Source: Corbicula japonica (Eukaryota > Mollusca > Bivalvia > Venerida > Cyrenidae). Taken from it: a DNA stretch of 64,000 nucleotides. Below the pieces are notes generated by a model. It saw only the letters and a list, made by a program, of their open reading frames with translations, made no database searches and had not been told where the DNA came from. The DNA lies in the NCBI GenBank assembly GCA_038501625.1, contig JAZAYU010000003.1:1119001-1183000 (forward strand), read 5' to 3'. A program made the position numbers and the translations under genes. This document shows positions 1-11,072 of this stretch, piece after piece (positions within the stretch are counted from its first letter, which is position 1; every line of letters starts with the position of its first letter).

Positions 1-963
1 CGCTTACCTGTCAACAACTGCTCAATGGTTGCAAGAGTTGTGTGCAAGTTTCGTAAAATCAAATCAAAAAATAATGCTGCTAAAATTTACTATATAACAA
101 TATGTAATAAAACTAGTGACCCCCGGGGCAGAGCCATTTTTAACCCCAGGAGAATAATTTGAAAATAAGTTTTGTAGAGGACCACTACATGATAACACAT
201 GCCAATACCAAGTTCTAGGCCTTGTGGTTTTAGAGAACAAGATTTTTTATGTTTTCCCTATATAAGTCTATGTAAAACAAGTGACCTCTTGGGCGGGTCC
301 ATTTTTGACCCCAGGGTGATACTTTGAACAATTTTAGTAGAGGATCACTAGATGATGCTCTATACCAAATATCTAAGCTCAAGGCCTTACGGTTTCAGAG
401 AAGAAGATTTTTAAACATTTACTATATAACACTATGTAATAAAACTAGCGACCCCGGGGCGGAGCCATTTTTGACCCCAGGAGAATAATTTGAACAACTT
501 TTGTAGAGGACCACTACATGATGACACATACCAAATACCAAGGTTCTAGGCCTTGTGGTTTTAGAGAAGAAGATTTTTTTTAAGTTTTCCCTATATCAGT
601 CTATTTAAAACAAGTGACCCCTTGGGCGGGGCCATTTTTGACCCCAGGGGGGATAGGTTGAAAAATTTTGGTAGAGGACCACTAGATGATGCTGTATATC
701 AAATATTAAGGCTCTAGGCCTTGTGGTTTTTTAAGATTTTCCTTTCCGTTGCCATGGCAACCAGAGTTCTGCATGGAATTCAATTCTTTGAAAATTTTCA
801 AAGGGGACCACCAAAGAAACATTCCTGGGAAGTTTGGATGAAATTGGCTTAGCGGTATATGAGAAGATGTCGTTTAAATTAAAAATTTACAGAAGGACGG
901 ACGGACGCCGGACAAATTGCGATCACAAAAGCTAACCTTGTCACTATGTGACAGGTGAGCTAA
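1..963. repeat. Dispersed bivalve-type repeat block with tandem units
   Basis: Four units beginning with a 'gacccc..gggc' motif start near 118, 283, 451 and 616, about 165 bp apart. Units 1 and 3 resemble each other more than their neighbours, as do 2 and 4, so the true period is a dimer of about 333 bp. The block ends with GGACGG repeats and GTGACAGGTGAGC near 900-957. The left edge (1-25) carries the inverse of that terminus. The same terminus is seen near 55994, so this is an interspersed family. No coding content is seen. Confidence 0.7.
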
Positions 964-1110
964 AAAGATGCCACAAACAATTCACGACAAAGAAACCCCT
1001 TGGGGTTACTGCATTGGAACGGTCAGTGTTAAAAAAAAATTGCCACTGGGGGGTTAAACCAGGTTCTAGGGTGCCCCAACCTCACACTTGACCCCAACAG
1101 GTTCTCATAT
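960..1110 (-). repeat. SINE-like family A, inverted copy
   Basis: Contains the reverse complement of a motif seen at 7476, 16690, 20255 and 44725: 'caccctagaacc', 'ggtttaaaccc', 'cagtggcaa', 'gttccaatgc' and 'gttaccccaa'. The family is about 200-250 bp, with no coding potential and no clear tail. The SINE label is an inference from size and dispersion; the promoter boxes were not firmly identified. Confidence 0.55.
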
Positions 1111-1203
1111 CAAAGAACAAGTACATGTTGTCTTGGTGAACCCAACTCCAACCCACCCATCAACAATGTTGCATGCAAAAGCACAAAAACATATAAAACA
1201 TAA

Positions 1204-1400
1204 GCATGCGCAGCTGAAGACATTGTTCCTATGGTAATTCTTCCCAATTCGACAAAAAGAAACGCGCGTTTCTTATTTATAACCACATTGTGTCAGTTAC
1301 TCACTCCAAATCATCTCCTATCCCTCAGACAGAAACCCGTCCGTCATCATCTTCTAGTGCTGTTCCTTTATCGGTTCCTAGCCACTGCTAAAATATTATG
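1204..1400 (+). pseudogene. Relic of exon 3 of the 13-16 kb gene
   Basis: This stretch aligns by eye with 14935-15100 inside exon 3 of the gene at 13237. Shared blocks include a run near 'gcagc.gaagacaatgt', the 'atggt.attc.tccca' segment and 'acccgtccgtcatc' followed by 'ctagtgctgttcc'. The frame is broken relative to the parent and stops occur, so it is a decayed paralogous fragment. A family-A repeat tail follows at 1440-1503. No flanking exons of this copy were found. Confidence 0.6.
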
Positions 1401-1439
1401 TCAAAAGTTTCTCGAACACAAAATATTCCAATATGGCTG

Positions 1440-1503
1440 CGACAGGGACTGTGTTTACTTGGTATGGCAATTCCTGGTTTGCATATTTCACTTTTTCAGG
1501 GTA
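1440..1503 (+). repeat. SINE-like family A, 3' fragment
   Basis: Matches the last part of family A: 'ggctg', 'tggcaatt', 'tgcatatttcacttttt'. It lies directly downstream of the exon relic. Confidence 0.5.
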
Positions 1504-2191
1504 TAAAATCTCTTCAAAGCAATAACATTTCAGGAAATCATAATGAACGAAATTATTGATTTTTATTTTAAAATGGACATACTATGTCAAACATTCGTAA
1601 CATTTAGCACCAGTTAATCAAAACTTCAATATTCAAAAATCACGCCAATAAGTTGAATAATCTCCAACTACAGTAACAATCCATTTAACAATAACCGACA
1701 ATTGGCGTTAAAGAGACAGCCTTCAACATATCATTATTAGCGAGCAAACACATGCACACGGTGTTAAAAGCCCCAATCAGCAGAACACATTATGCAAGGC
1801 AGCATATAATAACAAAGAAAATAGTCGTGTAAACTATTGTATCGTTTTTCTAATTTTTGTTATTTTTCACAAGAAAATGTAGAAAAAAGGGACATCATGA
1901 ACACTCTCAAGATTAGAACAATAGATGCTCTTTGATGGTAATAACCAGTACGTTTCCTTCTCACTGCGGCCAGACCATTAGTGTCTTGTTAACATAAGCT
2001 ATCAGTTAGACCTATTGCTGTAAATATTAGATAACTATGTCGAAACTTAAAAGATTAGTAGGCTGATTATAAAAATAATAAACCTAAGGTTGCCAAGGCA
2101 ATTTTATATTGAAATTTAAAGAGTATCTCTTCTTCTTCTCCTCCAGATGTTAGGAAAGCATCAAAGATTTAAAAAGGACTGATAAATATGA

Positions 2192-5100
2192 TCAATTAAG
2201 TAAAAATTCCTCAAAGCCATCATCGGTACGGCCTACTTTATCACCTGTCCCAGTTAAGTTGAGTGGTGGAACGATGTCTGGCCTTTTTACTGGCTTTAGT
2301 TTAGATTCACCATTTTCATTGTCTGTCCCACCATTCTGTGAATTTATTTTAGATCCTGAACTAAACAGTGTATTTCGAGTTTGGCTCGATCGTTCTGGTG
2401 TATTTCTGTCCCGAAATGAGCTCGTTTCTGACCCATCATTTCTTGAAATCGACGAATTTAACTCACTAGACTCCTGTTTAGCGTATTTTTCTTTGTCTGT
2501 TTCTTTCAAATCACGGTTCATTAAATTGCCTGTAGAATTTTGTCTTGGTAAAGCTACAGGCATTGTTACACTGCTAGATTTACTAGAAATAAGTCTTGTT
2601 TGGACTGGTTCTCTTTCGTGATTTCTCTCGTTTACAGGCTTACTCATTACCTGTTTTGGCTGAATTAGAACTTGCGAATTGGAATGCATGGTTTCTTTGT
2701 TTAAAGGTTTACTTATGACAAGTTTCGGTTGAACTGTGGTGTCGTTTTTCATCGATTCATTGGAACCTGTTATATCATCATATTTTCGTTGCTGATCTGT
2801 CGATTTATTTACTGTTGCTGCGGCATCAGTTGTATTAGATAAATGGCGTTTTTTATCAGTGCCACTATATGTTTTTTCATCACTCTCCGAACTCTTACTC
2901 TTTGAAGACTTCGAAGTTTTATTATTGTTATGTTTTTTCTGATGTTTTTCAGTATGTGGTCGACTTTTTCGGGATCTGTGGTTTTCTCTATCGGAATTAT
3001 CTTCACTTCCACTGTTTTTGGCATTCTTTCTTTTTGATCGTTCTTTAGTACTGCCTAATGTATCCAAAAGCTCTTCAGAGTCACGTGGTTTTTTACCTTT
3101 CATAATAACCCTGTACCAATCCCCCGGGTCTGTTTTCTTAAAGTATCGGTTAGAATCATCGGGATCACTTTCTATTACAATGGATGCTAATTCTAAGTTA
3201 TCTAATATATCTTTCTCTCGTTCGTTGGGCTCGTAAATTTTGGGTTTCCCACTTTCTAACATTGTGTCACCATTTGCTTTCCTGAAGAAATCTACACTCT
3301 TAAGATGTGTTCGTGCTTTTGTAGTTTGAGACAAGTTATTTTCATTGCCGTTCAATTCGTTTGCAGCTGTTGTTTTAGCAGGGATTTTGTCACTTGTTTG
3401 AACAGTGAAGAAATCCGCTGGGTTTGATGGTTTAGTTTGCATAGTGTCATTCGGATCTTTAGCAAGAAAGTTCGGCCTTTGGTAATTGTAGTTTTTATCT
3501 GTTTTGTTCTCGTTGTCAGGAGTTTTGGTTCTTCTAGCTGCTTTTCTTGACCTAGAATATAGAAATGGTTGCAACCCCGTTGACAATAAAGTCCGACATC
3601 ATCGTTACAACATCGCTTTTAAATTTAAGTCTAAATGAGCATCTGTAACAGAATTCATCCATGTGCGAATAACGCCTATGAACTGTTACTTGTAAGTTGT
3701 GAATGGTACAAATTTAATCCGTATATAATGATTATATGTATAAGTTTATATACACTTCGATCAGATATTGCATGGATTGGTTTTGAAACGGTTGATTTGG
3801 ATATAAATAGGCTAATTGTTTAATTTGTTTATGACATATTGAACATAAAACGGCAAAAATAGACTTTGCGTTTCTACTGTCGTTAGGTTAACTAATCAGA
3901 ATCTGTTAATGTGGTCATCTAAGATATATTCGCGCGGGAATACATTCTCGCTATTGTTTTTTTCGCTAAGATATATTATTACATTGCCTTTATTGCGTGG
4001 GCGAACAGTGTAGATCCAGATCAGCCGGCCCTTCCGTGCCGTCTGATCAGGATCCGCACTTTTCGCTATTTGATTTATTAGGTTATTTCTGTCCTAAAAT
4101 CGACCAATGTAGATCCTGATCAGACGGCACGGATGTGCCGGCTAATCTGGATCTACACTGGTCGCACACGCGTAAAATGCGTATATATGGAGGAATAGGG
4201 TTAGTATCGCTACGGTTTAAATTCGCGCATTTTTTCTAGCGCGAATTACACGAAGATTAAATTTTCGCTAATGAATAGATAAAGCAGCACCCTTGCACAA
4301 ACTTAGTCCATGATAACACTTTCAGAAATTAAGATATGATATAAAACATAAACTGGCACAAACCTCTTGCACATTATGAACACCACTACACCTATAAACA
4401 CAAGCAACAAGATGGCGGATACTGGAGCTATCACTGCCACTGAAAATAAAAAGACAAACCCGAATCTTATTAAATGTTACTGTAACGATTCAAATTTCAT
4501 TTAAGCAGACGCATATTTATTTGAGTTTTATTGTTTATTTGTTCAGTTCGGATGACAGGCGCTGACTTGATAAATATATTGGCAGTTTCCACCCAACAAT
4601 GAACTACCAGCGAAATTTTGCAAACATTACTCCAAAGACAATATTCGAAATCTTTTTATATACTTTATGAAACAAGTATTTTTAACTTAAATTATTTACT
4701 CTCGAAAATTGCCTTAGGACTATATTACAGTAAACGTCGTGAAATCAGCAGTCGCGCACTGTTAAAGTTAAAACAACAGGACGCCGTTCCTGCCAACCCT
4801 CTCCGGATATGGCATTCCACAACATAATGCAGTTATTAAGAAGTGTTTCTTGTTATTTCTTTTAAAAATACTACTCTATTTGGATACATCTTTATTTAAT
4901 CCAACAAATATGTAGTAACGTAACTACAAATCTAATACACGGTCAACGGGTGATATTAAATTAATCAGAGTTTTAATGAGGAAATCTAATCCCAGTTTAA
5001 AAACGACTTGTTTTGTCAAATTCATCCGGTCGATCTATTCATTGGAAATAACTAGTGCCCAATACATATTTGTAATGCATATAACGTTTTTCACAAGGTA

Positions 5101-8044
5101 ACGTCGCCTAGATATTAGCAAACCCACATTTCAATTAAGTCTGATAATTGAGCTTTGATATACCAGTTTAGTGTGTATTTAAAAGAAGGCTAATAGTTTC
5201 ATCGTCAAATCCCTAATAAGCTATACTCTTATGATAAATAGCTGGACATTGTGTGTTTGATATAATCTAGAACCGTTTATCGATGAAGCCAGTAAGTGAG
5301 TATAATTGATTTGACCTACCTATATTAGTTGATCCTGACGGCACGCCATACTCTTGATAGGGAGGTTCCCAAAATCCAGGAGAAGAAGCTTTAGTGTTTT
5401 CCCTTATGGTGGTAATTTCTTCAGTCGTGATGTTATCTGTTGTTTCATTATGCGACACAGTTGTGACATTTCCGTATGGCTCCGTGGTTGTTTCATTCTG
5501 GGACACAGTTGTTACATTATCGTATGATTCCGTGGTTGTTTCGTTTAGATAATATGTTGTTGCATTGGGATATATTGAGGTACTTAGTGTTGAACTTGAC
5601 GTGTTTGGGTTTTGTGTAGTAGTGACTTCCATTGTGGAAACATTTTCATAAGTTGCGTTATTTGATTCTGTAGACGTTTCGTTAAATACTGACCGTGTCG
5701 TTGAATTAACAGAAATAGTTGCAGTCGTATTATTAATGCTTGATGATGGTGTGGTATTGCTGATTTCTGTAGTGTAAAAAGTCGAGTTTATAGTTGTTGT
5801 GTTAAATAGTGATTGCGAGGAGTTTTGACTGGCGGTCGAATTGGGTGGCAACTTTGTGGCTGTTGGGGCTGCAGTAGAGTTTGAAAGCGACTGTGTGACC
5901 GTTTGATTTGTAGAAGTGTAAGATAATGACTGCGAGTGTGTTTGAGATGTGGTCAAATTAGAGAGCGGCTGCAGAGTGATCTGAGGTGTGGTCGAATTGA
6001 ATGAAGATATCGTTGTTAGAGTTGTGGTCGACATTGATGGAGACTGCGTGGTTGTTAAATTTGTTGTTGAATTATTTGATGTCAATGCATTTGTTTGATT
6101 TGCGGGCTGATTGAATGGTGTCGTTATTTGGACCGTGGTTGAGTGAAATGAAGGGTCTGTAGTTGTTTGAGTTGTGGTCGAGTTAGCTTGCCATTGATGC
6201 GTTGTTAAAAATGTCGAGTTCGACTGCGGTTGTGTCGTTGTTGTGGTCGAGTTTGACTGCGGTTGTGTCGTCAGTGTTGTGGTCGAGTTTGACTGCGGTT
6301 GTGTCATTGTTAGTGTTGTGGTCGAGTTTGACTGCGGTTGTGTCATTGTTAGTGTTGTGGTCGAGTTTGACTGCGGTTGTGTCGTTGTTGAATTCATTAA
6401 AAGTTCGGAATTATCCGATAAACTAGATGCGCTCGGTGTCATTGGTGGGGCCGCAGATGTAAAATCCGCACAAGACAACACTATACTGACATCTGTCCTG
6501 TCTGAAATAATAATAAATGTTACAAAATCGAATACAGTATGAAAAAGTAACTCTTACATTCGATTTGTGGCAAAAGCATCTAAACCACGAATCCTTCATA
6601 TTTCGAGCTTGTTTGCGAACCATAACATTGACTTTTATCCAAAAAAAAAGTTGTCGTATTGGTTGTTTTTGTTGTTGTTGCTGTTGCTTCTGCTGTTCTT
6701 GCTGTTGTTGTTGTGCCGGCTGATATGGATCTACACTGTTCGATTTTTGATTCATTAGGTTATTTATGATTAAGAAACGAACAGTGTAGATCCTGATCAG
6801 ACAGCTTGGGTGTTCACAGGTGCGAATATAAGAAGTAAAGAGTTATAGTAACCCTACATATAACATGCAATCATTATTGTTTAAGAAATTGCATACTTAA
6901 AAAAACTGAATATTTCGGAATGCTAATTGATTTTTCTGTAGCAAAAGGTTTTCATATTTAAATTGATATCACTGTTTTAAACAAAGATCTTATAGTTCTT
7001 ACTTGCATAAAATGTCAGACAATATTTTGAATCCACATCATCGACATCCATTTCTCTTGTGTAGATAACTTTAGCAGAGCTACCGGAAGTCGACTGGTTG
7101 TCAGCCGGAACCCCACATTTTAGCTGCATACTGATGTCCTCAAACAGAAGATCAAGCTGTGCCCCGCAGTTTGTAGAATTAGGATTGTCGTTGAATGCCA
7201 CTATCAGACCGGTGACGTTTGACTTCAGAGAACACGTGCATTGAATGGCATTTGTTCTGGCGGCAGTGGAAACATCTAGTGTGACCGCCAGGCCGGAGAC
7301 AGAGTTAGGCTGACACATGAAAGCCTTGGGGTGGTCAGATTTACATGACTGTCCTCGTGACACTGTCAATAATAAAATTGAAAATGTAAAACATACGTAT
7401 TTACTGTGTAAGACATCAAAACATGCCCATCTTCGGATACCACTGGGCCCTATGTTACTATCTATAAGTTCGTTCACTTTGTGTGAGGTTGGTGCACCCT
7501 AGAACCTGGTTTAAATCTCAGTGGCAAACTGACCTTTACGCGGCAGTAACCCCAAAGGTTCTTTGTTGTTAATTAATTGTGGTGTTTTATTTGAAATTGT
7601 TATTTTGATAAACCAGTGCTCTCTTTTTCTCTCTACTTTTTAGCAGTGTGGGAGGCTGTGTTTTCTGAGTGTGGCAATTTCTGATATGCATATTTCACTT
7701 TTTCATTACATGGAGTGGACTTTAAAACGTCTTACATAGGTATCCGATGATGAAAAACAAGACAGATACACAACAAATTAGTGGCAAGAGTCCACAGTCC
7801 TGGAAAGGTAGCTTATAAAAAATATGACACTTGAACACTTGGTTTATCGGCACATACTTGATGTACCTCACACTGATGCATACAACGACTTTAAGTCCTA
7901 ACGCCTGTTTGATAAATAGAAACTTGTTTGAAAAACAAATATGACTATACGTTACCACGCATTATTTGTTTTAAAAAAATACAACAATGAATAATTACCT
8001 TGAAGGATGATTGCAAGCAAACAAACAGATTTTATCATGTTCAT
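2192..8044 (-). CDS. Mucin-like single-pass membrane protein (5 coding exons, ~1007 aa)
   Basis: Coding exons (minus): 8044-7999, 7362-7003, 6501-5320, 4439-4364, 3551-2192. Every junction has an AG acceptor and GT donor, and phases agree (1,1,1,2), giving 3024 nt. The first exon is a hydrophobic signal peptide beginning MNMIKSVCLLAII. Residues about 17-135 form a domain with seven Cys (one CxC); an eighth Cys lies just inside the next exon. Residues about 136-529 are a Thr/Ser/Asn/Gln-rich stalk with many N-x-S/T sites and tandem 13-residue repeats. One hydrophobic helix (about 531-553, AVIAPVSAILLLVF...) is followed by C-K-R and a 450-residue charged, Ser/Lys/Asp-rich tail that is probably disordered and ends EEFLLN. 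I infer a cell-surface, heavily O-glycosylated receptor or adhesion molecule. The Cys domain matches no family I can name. Exon structure is well supported; function is not. Confidence 0.85.
4001..4165. repeat. Inverted-repeat MITE, family C (copy 1)
   Basis: Arms carrying 'agtgtagatcc.gatcag' and its complement face each other around 'gatttattaggttattt'. Two further copies lie at 6714-6818 and 53791-53960. This copy is in the intron between the transmembrane and tail exons. Confidence 0.65.
6230..6395 (-). repeat. In-frame coding minisatellite (~39 bp) in the mucin stalk
   Basis: About four near-identical units encode the peptide unit QPQSNSTTTLTMT and shorter variants. Each unit carries an N-S-T glycosylation sequon and a Thr run. 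Unit lengths are multiples of three, so copy-number change keeps the frame. Confidence 0.8.
6714..6818. repeat. Inverted-repeat MITE, family C (copy 2)
   Basis: Same 'ggatctacactgttcg ... cgaacagtgtagatcc' arms around 'attcattaggttattt'. It sits in the intron between the Cys domain and stalk exons, next to a TTG/CTG trinucleotide tract at 6660-6714. Confidence 0.65.
7476..7715 (+). repeat. SINE-like family A copy in an intron of the mucin-like gene
   Basis: Best preserved 3' half of the family: 'ggtgcaccctagaacc', 'ggtttaaa', 'cagtggcaa', 'cagtaaccccaa', a 'ctctctttttctctcta' tract, 'ggctgtgttttctgagtgtg' and 'atgcatatttcactttttc'. Confidence 0.6.
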
Positions 8045-8089
8045 TGATGAGCAGGATCAAAATTTGTTGAATGCCAATTCATCACTCAT
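7999..8089 (-). other. Signal-peptide exon with 5' UTR and short upstream ORF
   Basis: An acceptor (TTTCAG) ends at 8090 on the minus strand, so the exon carrying the start codon begins near 8089. Its 5' UTR contains an 11-codon upstream ORF (ATG at 8089 to a stop near 8057) before the main ATG at 8044. A second in-frame ATG lies two codons further in. The exon ends at a GGTAAT donor. Confidence 0.55.
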
Positions 8090-8159
8090 CTGAAATTTAA
8101 GGATTAAAGACATTTTATAGTCAATAAAGTTGACGAGATTAAATCACAGCGTGACTTAG

Positions 8160-8245
8160 TAGTGGTGGTGGTGGTTGTGATAACGATGATGATGATGAAG
8201 ATAACGAAGATAATTACGATGACGATGATGATGATGACGGAGAGG
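8160..8245 (+). repeat. GTG/GAT trinucleotide microsatellite
   Basis: Runs of gtggtg followed by gatgatgat with interruptions. No coding role is supported. Confidence 0.7.
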
Positions 8246-8454
8246 ATAATGGTGCTGTCGTCGTTCTCATTAATGCAGTTATATATAAAAACAAGTTACA
8301 GTATTTCCTCTAGTTACAAATTAGTCAAGATGTTTACAAATGTCTTAGCCGTAGTGTATATATAAAATAGCTTAAGCTTGTTCACAGCTTAAGTTATGTG
8401 TATTTTAAGACAGACTATTTGTATCTATAAATTTTAATTAAGGAAGTAACTTAC

Positions 8455-8500
8455 CTTTAATGTCATTCTATTGAGCTCCTCAATTTAGCTTCAAATATAT
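8455..8500 (-). other. Probable 5' non-coding exon end of the mucin-like gene
   Basis: A strong donor (AAAG|GTAAGT on the minus strand) at 8455/8454 lies upstream of the signal-peptide exon and would splice to the acceptor at 8090. The 5' end of this exon and the promoter could not be placed; 8500 is arbitrary. Confidence 0.4.
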
Positions 8501-9911
8501 TTAATCCTTTTTCTTTCCACATTAGTTGTATATATTATTATTTTCCGTCACTTTAATCAAGAACAATAGAAACTGTTAACACAAACAAACATGTCACATG
8601 TTATCCATTCAAGCGAAATTGAATTCCTTTAAAACTGACAAAATCAAAATTCATTCCAAAGTTGTCATTTGACAACAAGTGGGTACCTGCTCGAGTTAAA
8701 CAGTGCTTTAAAGGTTATCGATTACGAATCGATCCTATTCATTAGTTTGCAAACTACGAGTTTACACTTGTAATTCTCAACTATTTTAATAATTATTGAA
8801 AGTTTACCTATATCGCGTTTAAAGGTCTATCATTGTGACCTTATTTATTTCTTTTTCACGAGAGCAAGGAAAACAAATGCGCATATGTTGCCTGAGAGAA
8901 ACTTTGGAGACGAAAGAAGATGAAATGTACTAGGCAGAAACCTCCCATACTTCAGCCTTATTGAGCCAACTAAAAAATGGTAAAAAATGTTTGTTTACTG
9001 ATGTGTACGTTCTTGGTAAAATGTTTGTTTTCAATACATGTATTATACTTTTTGTTAAATTACCTCTAGAAAAGGACAATACCTCGCGAGCCAAGCTACA
9101 CACACTGAAAAGTTTATTTTAAAATTATTATTTGAGAAAATGTTGTTTTTTTCTTGTCTGTTCGTTAAGACATTAATTTTTATTTTTCCGTCATTCAGCG
9201 ATGTGTGAACTGTTTGAATAATTACGCCCAATTTGTACAAAAAAGAAAGGTCTTTATGTTAAAATCTTGCAGTTCATATATTGATAAAAACATTATAAAC
9301 GAAATTAAATTCTTATAAATACAACTTCGGGCCTTTTTTCGCTTTGACTGATTAAATAGTTGTGATGATGCCGTATACAGTTGCGCGCTATCATATCGCC
9401 GTGTTGTGATCACAGAGAAATGAAACAAATAAAACGTTAAAATGATGTGATTATCATGATTTTTTCTAAAGCTTTTTTGCAAGATAAAAATGCAAAAAAA
9501 GACTATCGCTTCGTCGTTGATTAAATTAAAAGTTACAATATTAAACAATAACATTGAAACAATTTCAGTTAACAGAAGCGACAATATTAAAGATGCAAAA
9601 GCTTTTTACACTTGTTTACGTTTAGATTGGCCTACTGGCCTTCAATGACATGTCAATCGATTGATCTACCAGGCTTCTTACAAAAGCCATTGTTGACTTA
9701 CATTATTAATAGCTGCAATCTATATTTGTGATCGAGTATAATACGTGCTCTTATCACCGCTCCTATCTATGGTGCCCAATTTGAATCTAAAGTCTATCAT
9801 GAACCGTTGAGTTTAAAGATCTGTTTTAATAGGGACACATTTGTATTAATGATGATTTTAATGGAATAAAATGTCTTCATCCTTTTTAGAGAATCTTTAT
9901 TTCTAATTATC
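8501..9911. other. Non-coding stretch upstream of the mucin-like gene
   Basis: AT-rich. Small open frames on the minus strand at 9055-9584 have no recognisable domain or splice support. The promoter of the mucin-like gene should lie in the lower part, but no TATA motif stands out. Confidence 0.4.
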
Positions 9912-9916
9912 CAGTG

Positions 9917-10060
9917 CCTAAGGTTATAAAACTGAGCATGGAAACCAGTCTCAAATCTCAAGCATCTGATTGGCTGAAATGGCGACCAGTCGCCATTTCA
10001 GCCAATCAGATGCTTGAGATTTGAGACTGGTTTCCAATCTCAGCTTTATAACCTTCAGCC
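9917..10060. mobile_element. Palindromic MITE, family B (copy 1)
   Basis: About 144 bp, almost a perfect hairpin. Each arm reads 'aaggttataaa.ctgag..tgg' and then 'ccagtctcaaatctcaagc', meeting at 'gcgaccagtcgc'. CAGTG (possibly CAGTGCC) is repeated directly at both edges (9912 and 10061), consistent with a target-site duplication of 5-7 bp. No transposase is present. Confidence 0.8.
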
Positions 10061-10499
10061 CAGTGCCATTTTTTTTCTAGCGCATATTCAGCTGAGTGTA
10101 ATACTAGAGATATGTTTTGAAAACAGGGATGGATACAGAGGGGTTTCATTGAGGTTCATTGGGGTTGTTCGAATCCCTTTTGGGGACGGATATAATTATT
10201 TTCATTGGGTTTTGACCGGAACTTTTGAAAATAGGATGTAACTACCCTTAGACTGCCCAAACTAAACCCCTTTATGAAAGTCTTGCATCCGATCTTGGAA
10301 ATTACAATTGAAAGGCGGACGACATTGCAATGTTATATCAAGGAGAATGTAGAAAACATTAATACCCAAAAGTATGGTTAGAAATCGCAGTCGCTTGCAA
10401 TTGTTTTTGATCAAAAAATAAATACATGACAGTTCATTATTATGCTTGGCTTCGTTTAAACCAAACATGCCATAGTACCAAGTCTAGTTAAACTTTACC

Positions 10500-10640
10500 T
10501 CAACGTTTCGCTTTCGATACGGACTATCTCGCTTCTGGTTATCCCGCGTCCGATGCGGGTTATCTCGCTTCCGATGCTGATTATCTCGCTTTCGATGCGG
10601 GTTATCTCGAGTCCGATGCAAGTTATCTCGCTTTTGGTGA
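10500..10640 (+). repeat. ~20-bp minisatellite (left part)
   Basis: Units of the form 'ttatctcgcttccgatgcgg' repeated about seven times with substitutions. The array resumes at 10990, so it is interrupted. Confidence 0.75.
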
Positions 10641-10654
10641 TGGCTTCCGGTTCC

Positions 10655-10989
10655 TGTCAAGTAAGTGTATATTCGCCAATTTTTTGCTCGTGAGAAATTC
10701 TGGAAATATTATTATTTATCTCACTCTAGTTGTCTATTGCTACATGAACTATATTAGTCGTTCCCCCACCCAACAGCTTTTAACTTTATAGTTTCATTAT
10801 ATAAGTTTATTTGTTATGATATATTATATTATTATCTCAACTATCAACATATTTCATGTAAAGTCGAGTTTGTAGTTTACCTGAACTGAAATAATTGTGT
10901 TTTTACTGATCTTATTATGTATGAACCCGATGTTGTATGTCATGTACCTGGGTGAAAAATAAAGTATTGTTCTGTTCTGTTCTGTTCTG
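10655..10989 (+). mobile_element. Probable non-LTR/SINE 3' fragment inserted in the minisatellite
   Basis: This segment splits the minisatellite. It ends with 'ggtgaaaaataaagtattg' and a short tandem tail of TTCTG units, the way many CR1-like non-LTR retrotransposons end. No ORF is present. The left junction and target duplication are uncertain. Confidence 0.45.
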
Positions 10990-11072
10990 GTAATATCTCG
11001 CTTCGACGAGAGTTATCTCGCTTCCGATGCGGGTTATCTCGCTTCGACGAGGGTTATCTCGCTTCCGACGCG
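10990..11072 (+). repeat. ~20-bp minisatellite (right part)
   Basis: Continuation of the 'ttatctcgcttccgatgc' array with a 'cttcgacgag' variant unit. Confidence 0.7.

Noticed and set aside
2259..2621. Plus-strand open frame of 120 codons
   Set aside because: It is the antisense shadow of the mucin-like gene's last exon, which has splice support.
6202..6542. Plus-strand repetitive frames with hydrophobic repeats
   Set aside because: They are antisense readings of the coding minisatellite.
6517..6758. Cys- or Leu-rich plus-strand frames
   Set aside because: They read through a CTG/TTG trinucleotide tract in an intron.
10153..10172. tRNA-like B box (ggttgttcgaatccc)
   Set aside because: No matching A box or cloverleaf could be drawn around it.
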